Source of the DNA: Oscillospiraceae bacterium
GTDB taxonomy: Bacteria > Bacillota > Clostridia > Oscillospirales > Oscillospiraceae
Direction of reading: 5' to 3'
Length of the DNA: 64,000 bases
NCBI GenBank assembly: GCA_017482385.1
Contig: JAFUNI010000004.1
Span: forward strand, 1 to 64,000
Part shown: piece after piece, positions 33,551 to 42,334 of the stretch
Layout: every line of letters begins with the position of its first letter
Position numbering within the stretch: position 1 is the first letter of the stretch
Program-made: the position numbers and the translations under genes
Notes under the pieces: generated by a model
What the model was told of the DNA's origin: nothing
Seen by the model: the letters and a program-made list of their open reading frames with translations, nothing else
Database searches by the model: none

Positions 33551-36109
33551 TTATTTGTTGGCTTCTCTTGCGGCTTTGTCGGCCTCGTAATTGGCGCGGT
33601 CCTGTGTGCCCAAGGCGTTGCGGAACAGGACAGTTCCCGTTTCATCTGCATCAAAGGTGTATTCCACAGATGCGTGCCAGCCGTCATTTAGGCAGATAGG
33701 CTCGTAGCGGCGGAACAGGCCGTCATCGGTGGGGAAATAGCCATCTCCCGTGCCCGTGTATTCCGTCAGTTCCCAAATGCAGTCTAATTCTTTCTCTTTG
33801 CCGTAAGGCCGGGAGAATTTTACGATGCCCACCCCCGGCGCAAACCAGTAGTCCATCGTACCACCCCGGTAGCCGTAACCACCGCTTTTACCGGTGAGGG
33901 TAAAGGTAATGTGGCGACAATTTTCAAATTCTCCTGCAGCCGTGGTGACGCTTTCATCCTCCAGTACATCGAAGATCAGATGTTCCTTCTCCTGCCAACC
34001 ATCAATGTCCTTTTCAATGTGATACCCCGGCACCCAGGCATCATCCCATACGCATCCTGCTGCATCCTTGAGAATGTCATACAGGAAATTGTACAGCACC
34101 TTGGAGCCTTCGTTGCCCCGCACACGGTCCTTCCATTCAAAGGAGTAATCACGATCGCCTTCAATGACCTTTCTGCTTGTGCCAGTCAATTCGATCCGTT
34201 CAAAGAAGTTCCAAAAACCTTTTTCGGTGTAATTGGGGTTAAAATCCGGGTCAGTAGCAAAGATCCGCTCCATCACATTGGTAGCGATGGTGGTATGCAC
34301 TTTTTCCCGTTTGGTTTTGGCAAGCTGTGCTGCCCGGGCCAAGGGCTGGCTCACATCAGATAGTTTGTGATGGTACTGGCTGATTATTACAGCATACTCG
34401 TGGCGTGCTTGCCGTATTTGACCGTGCCAGGAGCTTTCGTCGTATGCTTTGAGATGGCAGAAACAATTTGCCTTTACCATTGCGCTATCCTCTGTTGCGG
34501 CGGTGATTTCAAAAAAGTTTTCGATGTCGTAGAGCATACCCTCCTGGCTGTCGGTGGTGTAGCACCACTTGTTGCCAACAGCGAAAGGAAGCAGACCTGT
34601 ACCGCCTTGTACTGTATAACTTTCCAATTTCCAGATTTTGGTATTACCCCATATTACCTTTTGATATACGATGCCCACATTGGGGCAAAAAGCGGTTTCA
34701 CAGTAGGTAAGACCGTGGCTGTTACCCTCGAAAACAAATACAGAGCAGTCTTCAAAGACTCCGGCAGGTGCGTCAATGGTGATGCCTTTTTCCCGGTAAG
34801 TAAGTTTGTTGCCGCTATTTGCAGTTGTCACATCGCCCACTTTCATATCCGGGTCGTAGATTAAGTTTCCTAACCGAGATGCGTTGTAAAACAGGCCATC
34901 ATTGGAGAAGTGAAGACCACCTCTTGAATAGCCGGGCTGTGTCCAGAAATACAGCTTGCCGTCAATGTACTTGTACACCTCACCGGTGGCAGAGTAAAAG
35001 AATCGCTTTTCCGGTATTCCCAAATCCTTACGCTTTTTCTCACAGTCCAATGCGGCAAGAGCGTTGGCATAATACACATCTTCCGGTTCCAGCAGTTCCA
35101 AAACCTTTTCATAGGCCGCAATACATTCGTCGTATTTGTCATCGTCCATATAGGTGACACCCAGCCAAAAATAGACATAGGCCAAAGTTTTGGGAAAGCC
35201 CTTTTCTTCTAACCAAGGGATTTGGGTTTCTTTAATAAATTCAATTCGCTTTGCACCGCTGTATTTGTCGTGTTCGTTGGCAACCACGCACTGCATAACC
35301 TCTTCGTTGTGGCCTTGCAGTGCGGCTTCCTTCATTCGGGCAAGAACGGTATCGTTCCGTTCCCCGGGCAGCCACCAGTAGCCTGCCATCAAAGTATCCG
35401 CCAAAGCATACTGCTTTTCTTTGGATTCGGATAAGTCCTCCACAGCCTGCAAAACCCGCCGGTATTCTTCTTCAAACCCGGTCTTATCGTCCTTCAGCCG
35501 CCAAAGCTTGAGCTGCTCCACCTGCCGCATGACCCGGGCAAGTACACGCTCGTTATCGTCATATTGCTTTTCCATAAGACCATATTCCTTTCTCAGTTGT
35601 TTCCGCCCCTGGCTGAGCCGCCATTTCACCGTTCCCGCCGGCAGGGAAAGGCGCTTGGCGATCTGAGCGATGGAAAGTCCCTCGAAATAGTGGAGTTTGA
35701 TGGCCTCCCGGACCTTCTCACTAAGAGATTCCACAGTTTCGTGAAGCTCTGCTGCTTCAAGCATTTCCGTAAGCTCATCGTCCTCTGACACATTGTGTAG
35801 TAGATCCAGGCTGATATCCGGGATGGCATTGCGGTAGTGGATAATCAAAGTCCGCGCCTTGTTTTTGGCAATGCTGCATACCCACGGGCCGAACTTAGCC
35901 CGTTCCCTCAGTCGGTCTAAGTTGATCCAGGCAGAAACAAAGGCATCCTGGGATGCATCCTGGGCGGAAAACTGATTCTCGGTGATTTTGAAGGCAGTAC
36001 CCATCACGGCGCGCTCGTGCCTGCTCACCAGCTCCTCAAAAGCAGCTTGATCTCCCAACAGGGAAAGCTCCACCAAGGTATCATCTGAATGGTTTACATA
36101 ATGTGTCAT
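33551..36109 (-). CDS. sigma-70 family factor fused to TPR-like segment and duplicated C-terminal domain
   Basis: An 852-residue protein. Residues 10-95 are sigma region 2 (ELSLLGDQAAFEELV, the QDASQDAFVSAW core helix, GPWVCSIAKNKART). Residues 125-175 are region 4 with GLSIAQIAKRLSLPAGTVKWRLSQGRKQL. About 190-350 is helical with a TPR-like unit near 310-345. Then come two related beta-rich units at about 440-516 and 718-802, sharing AG-FE-C, PNVGIV/PGVGIV and YT-GG/GDG-FP. No membrane segment. The start at 36109 has AGAGGA seven bases before it; the frame stays open 41 codons upstream without an RBS. The C-terminal 680 residues have no counterpart in normal ECF factors. Inference: a built-in cytoplasmic sensor controls the sigma part. 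Confidence 0.82.
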   Translation of the reverse strand: MTHYVNHSDDTLVELSLLGDQAAFEELVSRHERAVMGTAFKITENQFSAQDASQDAFVSAWINLDRLRERAKFGPWVCSIAKNKARTLIIHYRNAIPDISLDLLHNVSEDDELTEMLEAAELHETVESLSEKVREAIKLHYFEGLSIAQIAKRLSLPAGTVKWRLSQGRKQLRKEYGLMEKQYDDNERVLARVMRQVEQLKLWRLKDDKTGFEEEYRRVLQAVEDLSESKEKQYALADTLMAGYWWLPGERNDTVLARMKEAALQGHNEEVMQCVVANEHDKYSGAKRIEFIKETQIPWLEEKGFPKTLAYVYFWLGVTYMDDDKYDECIAAYEKVLELLEPEDVYYANALAALDCEKKRKDLGIPEKRFFYSATGEVYKYIDGKLYFWTQPGYSRGGLHFSNDGLFYNASRLGNLIYDPDMKVGDVTTANSGNKLTYREKGITIDAPAGVFEDCSVFVFEGNSHGLTYCETAFCPNVGIVYQKVIWGNTKIWKLESYTVQGGTGLLPFAVGNKWCYTTDSQEGMLYDIENFFEITAATEDSAMVKANCFCHLKAYDESSWHGQIRQARHEYAVIISQYHHKLSDVSQPLARAAQLAKTKREKVHTTIATNVMERIFATDPDFNPNYTEKGFWNFFERIELTGTSRKVIEGDRDYSFEWKDRVRGNEGSKVLYNFLYDILKDAAGCVWDDAWVPGYHIEKDIDGWQEKEHLIFDVLEDESVTTAAGEFENCRHITFTLTGKSGGYGYRGGTMDYWFAPGVGIVKFSRPYGKEKELDCIWELTEYTGTGDGYFPTDDGLFRRYEPICLNDGWHASVEYTFDADETGTVLFRNALGTQDRANYEADKAAREANK

Positions 36110-36195
36110 TTGCGGTTCCTCTCTTATCTTTTTGGGGCGTTCACTTATAAGACACAAAAAATACCAAAAAGGTTGGCTTTTACAAAAAAACTTTT

Positions 36196-36223
36196 GAAAA
36201 AGCCCTCCCCTGTGGGGAAGGCC
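36196..36223 (-). terminator. terminator after the MATE gene
   Basis: On the minus strand GCCTTCCCC and GGGGAGGGC pair around ACA and are followed by TTTTT. It separates the MATE gene from the sigma fusion gene. Confidence 0.85.
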
Positions 36224-36228
36224 TATTA

Positions 36229-37593
36229 TCAAACATTTATCAATTTGTTATAGACCCGGCGGTAGATAAAGGTAGCCAGGATGAATGTGCAGGTGTCGGA
36301 AATAGCCTGGGCTGCCACCACGCCGTACAGACCCACAAAATGGTTGAGGATCAGCAAAATGGGAATGGCGAACAGACCCTGCCGGCAAACGCCTAACAGC
36401 AGGGATTCCTTGCCCTTGCCCATAGCCTGCAGGCAGAAGACCTTTTGGAAATTGGCGATCATAAAGGGGGTTGCCAAACAGGCGATCCGCAAAAATTCCG
36501 TGCCGTATTTCACAGTTTCCGCATCCCGGATGAACAGGGTAACGATCTGCCGGGGCAGCAGCTGAAAAACAGCGATGAAGAAACAAGCGGTAACCATGCC
36601 GTAGATCTGCGCCCTGCGGGCAAAATCCCGCATCCGGGGGTAATTCTTGGCGGCGTAGTTGTAGGCGACCAAGGGCATCATGCCCTGGCACAGGCCCATA
36701 CCGATGTTCAGCGGCAGCATATCCGCTTTGGTTACAATGCCGTAGGCAGCCAGTTTCACTTCTCCGTAGCTGACAGTAAGATTGTTTTTGATAATGGCAG
36801 TGATGTTTGCCAAAAGGGTTGTCATAGTGGAGGGCAGACCGATGGCCAAAATCGCACCCAGAGTCTTCCTGTCCACCCTTGCCAGCTTGGGAGAGAAGGT
36901 CAGAACGGACTTATTTCTGAGCCGATAGTAAGTAAAAATAAAGAAGAGCAGGGAAATGACGTTGGAAAGCAGCGTAGCCATAGCCGCACCGGTGACCTCG
37001 TTGCCGGGAGGCAGGATCACAAACATAAACAGCGGATCCAAAATGATATTGGAAACACCGCCCAAAGCAAGACCGAAACCGGATTCTTTGGAATAGCCGG
37101 CGCTGCGGAGCAGGTGGGACATGGTCAGACCAACCGTGGAGGGAATAGCGCCTACGACCAGGACCCAAAACAGATAGCTGGTGGCATAATCCAAGATAGC
37201 ATCGGTAGCGCCCAACAGCCGCGCCAACGGCTCGGTAAACAGCAGGCAAATAAGGGAGTATACCGCGGCAAGAGCCAATGAGCCGTAAATACTGAAAGCG
37301 CCTACCCGGCGGGCGTCGTCCTCTTTCTTTTCACCCAGTAAACGGGACAGCAGACTGCCACCGCCCACGCCAAAAAGATTGGATAGGGCATTGAGCATAA
37401 AGAACAAAATGCCCACCACACTGGCAGCGGCCACCTTGTTGGGATCGTTGCTCATACCGATGAAGACCGTGTCGGCCATATTGTAGATCATGGTAATGAG
37501 CTGACTGACGATGGTGGGGATTGCCATTGTCAGCAGAGCCTTGCCCACCGGCATCGTTTCAAACAGCTCGGTTTTACTGTATTTCTCTTTCAC
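36229..37593 (-). CDS. MATE family efflux transporter
   Basis: A 454-residue protein with about 12 membrane segments in two similar halves, the MATE signs MAIPTIVSQLITMIYNMADTVFIG at the start and GMGLCQGMMPLVAYNYAAKNY in the second half. MATE exporters use sodium or proton gradients to expel drugs and metabolites. Its start is close behind an A+T-rich promoter region. It is transcribed toward the sigma fusion gene, but a terminator intervenes. Substrate unknown. Confidence 0.9.
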   Translation of the reverse strand: MKEKYSKTELFETMPVGKALLTMAIPTIVSQLITMIYNMADTVFIGMSNDPNKVAAASVVGILFFMLNALSNLFGVGGGSLLSRLLGEKKEDDARRVGAFSIYGSLALAAVYSLICLLFTEPLARLLGATDAILDYATSYLFWVLVVGAIPSTVGLTMSHLLRSAGYSKESGFGLALGGVSNIILDPLFMFVILPPGNEVTGAAMATLLSNVISLLFFIFTYYRLRNKSVLTFSPKLARVDRKTLGAILAIGLPSTMTTLLANITAIIKNNLTVSYGEVKLAAYGIVTKADMLPLNIGMGLCQGMMPLVAYNYAAKNYPRMRDFARRAQIYGMVTACFFIAVFQLLPRQIVTLFIRDAETVKYGTEFLRIACLATPFMIANFQKVFCLQAMGKGKESLLLGVCRQGLFAIPILLILNHFVGLYGVVAAQAISDTCTFILATFIYRRVYNKLINV

Positions 37594-37655
37594 CTTGCGC
37601 CTCCGTCAAAAAGGAAAATGTTTTACGTATTATAGCACAAAAGCGCCCAAAACAC

Positions 37656-37685
37656 AAGGTCCGGCGCTGCATAGCGCCGGACCTT
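37656..37685 (-). terminator. stem-loop after the flavin reductase gene
   Basis: AAGGTCCGGCGC and GCGCCGGACCTT form a perfect 12-bp stem around a six-base loop. The T-run after it is interrupted (TGTGTTTTG). Confidence 0.78.
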
Positions 37686-37691
37686 CTAAGG

Positions 37692-38252
37692 TTATTTTAA
37701 GGTCAAACCGTCGCTGAAGGCCTTGCCGACCTTTTCGCCCAGCACCAAATACTGATGATGGACCGGGTCAAAGGTAATGGGCTGCAGCTTGGCAACGTCT
37801 ACCTTGCCGTCTTTGTCCAAATAGTCCTCGTCAACGCAAACATTGATAACCTTGCCAACCAAATGGCAGGATTCGGGATTGTAGGAAAGCATTTCACATT
37901 CCAGTGCCATAGGCAGCTCGCCGATCAGCGGTGCATCCACAAACTCTGATTTTGTTGCGTGAAAACCGGCTTTTGCAAACTTATTCGGTTCTTTATTGCC
38001 GCTGACAATGCCCACATAATCGCAGGCCTTTACATACTGCGCAGTGCCCATAGACACCGTAAATGCCTTGCGCGCCTGAATATTCTTGGCGGTCTTGTGC
38101 TCAGCCTCCACACAGATGGTAAGCTGCGCTTCTTCCGTCACACCGCCCCAAGCGGCATTCATAGCGTTGGGTGTACCGTCTTCATTGTAAGTGCCGAGAA
38201 TAAACACCGGCATAGGATAACACATTTCTTTTGCACCAAAATTTTTCCGCAT
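37692..38252 (-). CDS. flavin reductase family protein
   Basis: A 186-residue FMN-binding split-barrel protein. It opens with KEMCYPMPVFILGTYNEDGTPNAMNAAWGGV and contains the GNKEPNKFAKAGFHA segment, as in flavoredoxin-like reductases of anaerobes. The role is electron transfer through FMN; the donor and acceptor are unknown. The next gene upstream on this strand (acetyltransferase) ends 15 bp away, so the two are probably co-transcribed. Confidence 0.86.
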   Translation of the reverse strand: MRKNFGAKEMCYPMPVFILGTYNEDGTPNAMNAAWGGVTEEAQLTICVEAEHKTAKNIQARKAFTVSMGTAQYVKACDYVGIVSGNKEPNKFAKAGFHATKSEFVDAPLIGELPMALECEMLSYNPESCHLVGKVINVCVDEDYLDKDGKVDVAKLQPITFDPVHHQYLVLGEKVGKAFSDGLTLK

Positions 38253-38267
38253 AATAGGTTCCTCCCG

Positions 38268-38921
38268 TTATCGCACTACTGAAGAATGACTATAAATATA
38301 AAATTCCTCCTGGCTGGGCATCCAGGTCTTTTCTTTGGCTGGGAAAGTGGCATCAAAAGTCTCCACTGCAGCGGTGTCCTCGCAGCAATCAGCGGCAGTA
38401 CTGGGAATGTACATCCAGTTTTTACCCTCCAGCACTCCGGGAATTAACTCACAGACCAAAAGCGCTGTGGGGAAATTGCCGGGCACCACAAAGCTGACAT
38501 TTTTCTTCTTGCAGCTGACAAATCCACGGCTTACATAGTTGCCGGGGTTTCCGAAATTGATATTTACATCATAGCCCAGCTTCCGGGCTGCTTCAAAGGA
38601 ATGTTCAATCAAGTGCTTGCCCAGCTTCTGCCGTTGATATTTAGGCGCAACACAAAGGGGGCCAAAAGAAAGGATCTCTTTCCGAGTTCCGTTTTCATCT
38701 TCCAGCCAGGCTTTCGTGTACATAATGTTGCCAATGATCTCCCCGTCCTTTTCCAGCACAAACGCCAGCTCCGGGATAAAATCAGGATGAGAACGCATTT
38801 GATGAACATAGTAATGTTCGTCAGCGCCTGGTTTATATATATTCCAAAAACTTTCACGGGTCAAATTTTCCACTGCCCGATAATCATCAGGGGTTTCATT
38901 GCGAATGATAATATCCATCAT
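38268..38921 (-). CDS. GNAT family N-acetyltransferase
   Basis: A 217-residue protein with the GNAT core: IIRNETPDDYRAVENLTRESFW at the start, GNIMYTKAWLED, and FGPLCVAPKYQRQKLGKHLIEHSFEAARKLGYD, where QRQKLGKHLI is the acetyl-CoA-binding loop. The C-terminal 50 residues are an extension. Open frame continues upstream, but ATGATG at 38921 with AAGGAA before it is the natural start. Substrate unknown. Confidence 0.85.
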   Translation of the reverse strand: MMDIIIRNETPDDYRAVENLTRESFWNIYKPGADEHYYVHQMRSHPDFIPELAFVLEKDGEIIGNIMYTKAWLEDENGTRKEILSFGPLCVAPKYQRQKLGKHLIEHSFEAARKLGYDVNINFGNPGNYVSRGFVSCKKKNVSFVVPGNFPTALLVCELIPGVLEGKNWMYIPSTAADCCEDTAAVETFDATFPAKEKTWMPSQEEFYIYSHSSVVR

Positions 38922-38984
38922 AACAATTCCTTGTAGTTTGTCAGACATTGCCTGCAGAATAAGTATAGCACCGATAGAAGTGCG

Positions 38985-39013
38985 TTGCAAGAGGGAGAAA
39001 TGCGTGTTATAAT
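38985..39013 (+). promoter_or_regulatory. sigma-A promoter of the rhodanese-to-zinc-ribbon run
   Basis: TTGCAA, a 17-bp spacer and TATAAT lie 20 bases before the rhodanese start codon. It overlaps the upstream region of the divergent acetyltransferase gene. Confidence 0.72.
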
Positions 39014-39033
39014 AGCACCGAGAGGTGATCATC

Positions 39034-39420
39034 ATGAAAAAACTGCTATCGATGCTGTTGGTAATACTTGTTTTGACTGCTTGTGGACAAAATAAAGACA
39101 ATAAGCAGGAGGCGGGATATATGAACATCACAGCGCAGCAAGCTAAGGAAATTATGGACACGCAGGGCGGCTACATCATTTTAGATACCCGCACCCGGGA
39201 GGAATATGACGAAAAGCATATTCCCGGTGCGATTTTGATTCCCCACGATCAAATCAAGCAGGAAGCAGAATCTGTTTTGAAAGATAAGAATCAGCTGATT
39301 TTGGTTTATTGCCGCAGTGGACGCAGAAGCAAACTGGCATCGGAAGACTTGGTAGCACTCGGCTATACCAATATCAAAGAGTTTGGCGGCATCATTGACT
39401 GGCCCTATGCGGTAGAGTAA
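39034..39420 (+). CDS. rhodanese-like lipoprotein
   Basis: A 128-residue protein with a lipoprotein signal peptide (MKKLLSMLLVILVLTACG, lipid-bearing Cys17) and a rhodanese domain with active-site Cys93 in VYCRSGRRS. Rhodaneses carry persulphide sulphur. This one would be anchored to the outer face of the membrane. GAGAGGTGAT precedes the start. It is first of nine closely spaced genes, so it may be part of a redox or sulphur-handling unit. The partner is unknown. Confidence 0.85.
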   Translation: MKKLLSMLLVILVLTACGQNKDNKQEAGYMNITAQQAKEIMDTQGGYIILDTRTREEYDEKHIPGAILIPHDQIKQEAESVLKDKNQLILVYCRSGRRSKLASEDLVALGYTNIKEFGGIIDWPYAVE

Positions 39421-39438
39421 TAAAAAGGAAGTGTGTAT

Positions 39439-39813
39439 ATGAAAATTTATCCCTTTTTGAAGAGTTTATCGGATCAGGATACAAGTCCTGTGGTAATTTG
39501 TGATTTGCAGCACACGATCGTGTATATGAATCCAGCCGCCTGCCAGCGGTATGCCCAATACGGGGGTGCAGCGTTGCTGGGAAAAAGTCTGCTCCATTGC
39601 CATAACGGGAAGTCCGGAGAATTGATCAAGCGGGTGCTTGATTGGTTTGCTGTTAGCCCGACCAACAACCGGGTACATACCTTCTATAATGAGAAAGAGA
39701 ACAAGGATGTGTATATGGTTGCGTTGCGTGACGAAAAGGGCGCATTGATCGGCTATTATGAAAAGCATGCGTACCGCAACCGGGATATGACACCCTTTTA
39801 TGAGCTTACTTAA
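39439..39813 (+). CDS. PAS domain protein
   Basis: A 124-residue protein consisting of one PAS domain (SPVVICDLQHTIVYMNPAACQRYAQYGG, then VYMVALRDEKGALIGYYE). It has no output domain, so it may sense a ligand or redox cofactor and act through another protein. AAGGAAG lies eight bases before the ATG. It follows the rhodanese gene by 18 bp. Confidence 0.75.
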   Translation: MKIYPFLKSLSDQDTSPVVICDLQHTIVYMNPAACQRYAQYGGAALLGKSLLHCHNGKSGELIKRVLDWFAVSPTNNRVHTFYNEKENKDVYMVALRDEKGALIGYYEKHAYRNRDMTPFYELT

Positions 39814-39824
39814 GGGGTGGTAAA

Positions 39825-40337
39825 ATGATCATTTTGATTGTCGGTGCGACCCATACGGGAAAGACAGCCTATGCGCAAAAGCTTTTGGAAAAATACAAGT
39901 ACCCCTACCTGTCCATCGACCACTTGAAGATGGGCCTTATCCGCAGCGGACAAACGGAGCTGACCCCTATGGATGACGACAAGCTGACCGACTACCTGTG
40001 GCCCATCGTCCGGGAGATGGTAAAAACAGCCATCGAGAATAAGCAAAATCTCATTGTGGAGGGGTGCTATATTCCCTTTGATTGGCAGAAAGATTTTGCC
40101 CGGGAGTACTTGGAACATATCCGATATGTGTGCCTTGTGATGTCCCCGGACTATATTGAAAATCACTTTGCGGACATTGTGGAAAAGGCAAGCGTCATTG
40201 AGTGCCGCCTGGACGATTCTGACCTGGATAAGGCTGAACTGATTGCTGAAAACACATATAATCTTTCTCAATGTGTTGCCTACAACTTGCCCTACATATG
40301 CATTGACAGGTCATATGACCGGATGGAGCTGATTTGA
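39825..40337 (+). CDS. P-loop kinase-like protein
   Basis: A 170-residue protein with a Walker A motif GATHTGKT (residues 7-14) and the layout of small kinases of the adenylate-kinase/zeta type: LSIDHLKMG as the substrate-binding part and LIVEGCYIPFDW as the Walker B-like segment. AAGGGG lies eight bases before the ATG. The gene touches the next (stop followed directly by ATG). The substrate is unknown; a sugar, nucleotide or protein target is possible. Confidence 0.72.
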   Translation: MIILIVGATHTGKTAYAQKLLEKYKYPYLSIDHLKMGLIRSGQTELTPMDDDKLTDYLWPIVREMVKTAIENKQNLIVEGCYIPFDWQKDFAREYLEHIRYVCLVMSPDYIENHFADIVEKASVIECRLDDSDLDKAELIAENTYNLSQCVAYNLPYICIDRSYDRMELI

Positions 40338-40973
40338 ATGGATAATTATGACTTGCAGGTGGATATCGGCAAGCGGATATTTTTGGAGCACGACCAGGAA
40401 AAACTGATACGCAAATTCCGACTTGAAGCGGACGAACGGCATATCTATCTGACATATATGAACACCCCCTGCCGCATCAACAGAAACGATGGGGGAGTGG
40501 AAGAATACAGCAAAGGTGCGTGGAAGAATTGCCGTTCCTTCAGCACGGTGATGACCGTCTATGATTTGCTGTGCTATCACCAAGGTGTTGATGCGCCTGC
40601 ATTGACGGGACAATGGTGCGCAGTGGGCACGTTTGTTGTTACCGGCGTTACGAATACGGAAACCTTTACAAAGCGGTATGCCGCGATATTTGACGGCCGC
40701 CTTGACGAATTGAAAGCAGCTTGTGAAAGCTTAGGCGGTATCCTGCAGCCACCTATGGCAGGCGCGGACCTGACCTGCTGCTTTGGGGTGACACCGTTCT
40801 TCCCGGTCCTGTTGCAATTCTGGCAAGGCGACGACGAATTTCCGCCCAAGCTGATGCTTCTGTGGGATCGGAATACGGATAAATTTCTGCATTTTGAAAC
40901 AACATTCTATCTGCAGGGCGACCTGCTGGAACGGCTGAAAAGCTGTATGGAGGGAACCTATGACCCTGAATGA
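40338..40973 (+). CDS. DUF3786 domain protein
   Basis: A 211-residue protein with DUF3786 hallmarks: an opening helix with HDQEKLIRKFRLEADE, the central ACESLGG turn, CFGVTPFFPVLLQFWQGDDEFPPKLMLLWD and a final FHxE-like LHFETTFYLQGDLLE. The family occurs in anaerobes, sometimes fused to iron-sulphur domains, and its function is not known. It starts right after the kinase stop codon and overlaps the nitroreductase start by 14 bases, so translation is coupled. Confidence 0.75.
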   Translation: MDNYDLQVDIGKRIFLEHDQEKLIRKFRLEADERHIYLTYMNTPCRINRNDGGVEEYSKGAWKNCRSFSTVMTVYDLLCYHQGVDAPALTGQWCAVGTFVVTGVTNTETFTKRYAAIFDGRLDELKAACESLGGILQPPMAGADLTCCFGVTPFFPVLLQFWQGDDEFPPKLMLLWDRNTDKFLHFETTFYLQGDLLERLKSCMEGTYDPE

Positions 40974-41664
40974 AATGATCTATAAGCGCAAATCCTGCCG
41001 CAGTTTTACGAATGTGCCTGTAGACAGTGCGATGCTCGAAACCATCAAGGCTTTTCCGATGAAGCCCCTGTATCCGGAAATCAAAGTTCACTGGGATATC
41101 GTACGCAGAAATCAAGTGAAGTGCATTTGCCCGTGGACCACACCGCAGCTGATTGCCGTTTACTCCGAGGAAACCGATGGATGGCTGGAAAATGTGGGCT
41201 TTCTGTTTCAGCAGATGGACCTGTATTTGCAAAGCCTTGGTCTGGGTGTTTGTTGGCTGGGTATGGGAAGGATGAATCCCAAGACCACTACCCAGGTGGC
41301 GGGCATGCAGTTTGTCATCATGCTGGCCTTTGGCCATCCCAAGGGCGACCAGCTGCGCCACGATTTCATGGCATTCAAGCGGAAAACACCGGAGCAAATT
41401 GCAGACCAAGCCGATCCTAAGCTGGAGCCGGCACGGCTGGCACCTTCCGCGGTAAACGGTCAGCCCTGGTATTTTGTTCACAATGGCGACACCGTCCATG
41501 CCTACTGCAAGCATAAGGGAAATCGCTTGGATGTGGGCATTGCTTTGGCGCACCTGTATGTGGCAAATGCGGAAACCTTCCGCTTTTTCAAGGCGGATCA
41601 TATACCTTTTGTGCCGGGATATGAATACATCGGCAGCGTGGTGCTGGGAAAGGAAATGATATGA
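40960..41664 (+). CDS. nitroreductase family protein
   Basis: A 234-residue flavoprotein of the nitroreductase fold. It opens with LNEMIYKRKSCRSFT, the typical FMN-contacting RRSxR-like start, and contains SLGLGVCWLGMGRMNP and the domain-swap helix region. It has the ATG overlapping the end of the DUF3786 gene, and its stop overlaps the next ATG by four bases. It should use FMN and a reduced nicotinamide; the substrate is unknown. Confidence 0.83.
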   Translation: MTLNEMIYKRKSCRSFTNVPVDSAMLETIKAFPMKPLYPEIKVHWDIVRRNQVKCICPWTTPQLIAVYSEETDGWLENVGFLFQQMDLYLQSLGLGVCWLGMGRMNPKTTTQVAGMQFVIMLAFGHPKGDQLRHDFMAFKRKTPEQIADQADPKLEPARLAPSAVNGQPWYFVHNGDTVHAYCKHKGNRLDVGIALAHLYVANAETFRFFKADHIPFVPGYEYIGSVVLGKEMI

Positions 41665-42326
41665 AACTGCTGACAAATGCATTGACAAAATTTGTCTGCG
41701 GCCTGCTTTTGGTGGGAGTGTTGATTTTTCTCCCGGCAGGCACACTTCATTATTGCAAAGGCTGGCTGTTCATTGGTCTGCTCTTTGTTCCTATGCTGAT
41801 TGCCGGTTTTGTGATGTTCTGCAAATCTCCGGAGTTCCTTGCCAAGCGCCTGGACGCAAAGGAAAAGCAGGCAACCCAGAAAGGCGTGGTTGCTTTCTCA
41901 GGTCTTATGTTCATTGCCGGCTTTGTAGTGGCGGGATTGGACTTCCGCTTTGCTTGGTCTGCAATGCCCGCTTGGGTGGTCACTGCCGCATCAGTGCTGT
42001 TCTTGGTGGCCTATGGCCTGTATGCCGAGGTGATGCGGGAAAATGCTTACCTTAGCCGCACTGTCAAGGTAGAGGAGGGGCAGAGAGTGGTGGATACCGG
42101 CCTTTATGGCATTGTCCGTCATCCTATGTATGCTGTGACTATCCTGTTGTTTTTGATGATCCCGTTGGTGTTGGGATCTTGGTATGCGCTGATTGCCTTT
42201 GCGTTCTACCCGGCAATTATCCTTGTTCGGCTGAAGGACGAGGAAGCCTTGCTGACAAAGGAACTCCCCGGCTATGAAGCCTATAAACAGAAAGTAAAGT
42301 ACAGAATAATTCCATTTGTGTGGTGA
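41661..42326 (+). CDS. isoprenylcysteine carboxyl methyltransferase family protein
   Basis: A 221-residue membrane protein with about five hydrophobic segments and the ICMT/PEMT C-terminal signature: VVDTGLYGIVRHPMYA with RHPMY, then PLVLGSWYALIAFAFYPAII and LKDEEALLTKELPGYEAYKQKVKYRIIP. ICMT relatives transfer methyl groups from SAM to lipid or protein substrates; the bacterial ones are poorly known. ATGA overlap with the nitroreductase gene. Confidence 0.85.
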   Translation: MKLLTNALTKFVCGLLLVGVLIFLPAGTLHYCKGWLFIGLLFVPMLIAGFVMFCKSPEFLAKRLDAKEKQATQKGVVAFSGLMFIAGFVVAGLDFRFAWSAMPAWVVTAASVLFLVAYGLYAEVMRENAYLSRTVKVEEGQRVVDTGLYGIVRHPMYAVTILLFLMIPLVLGSWYALIAFAFYPAIILVRLKDEEALLTKELPGYEAYKQKVKYRIIPFVW

Positions 42327-42334
42327 GGTACGTT

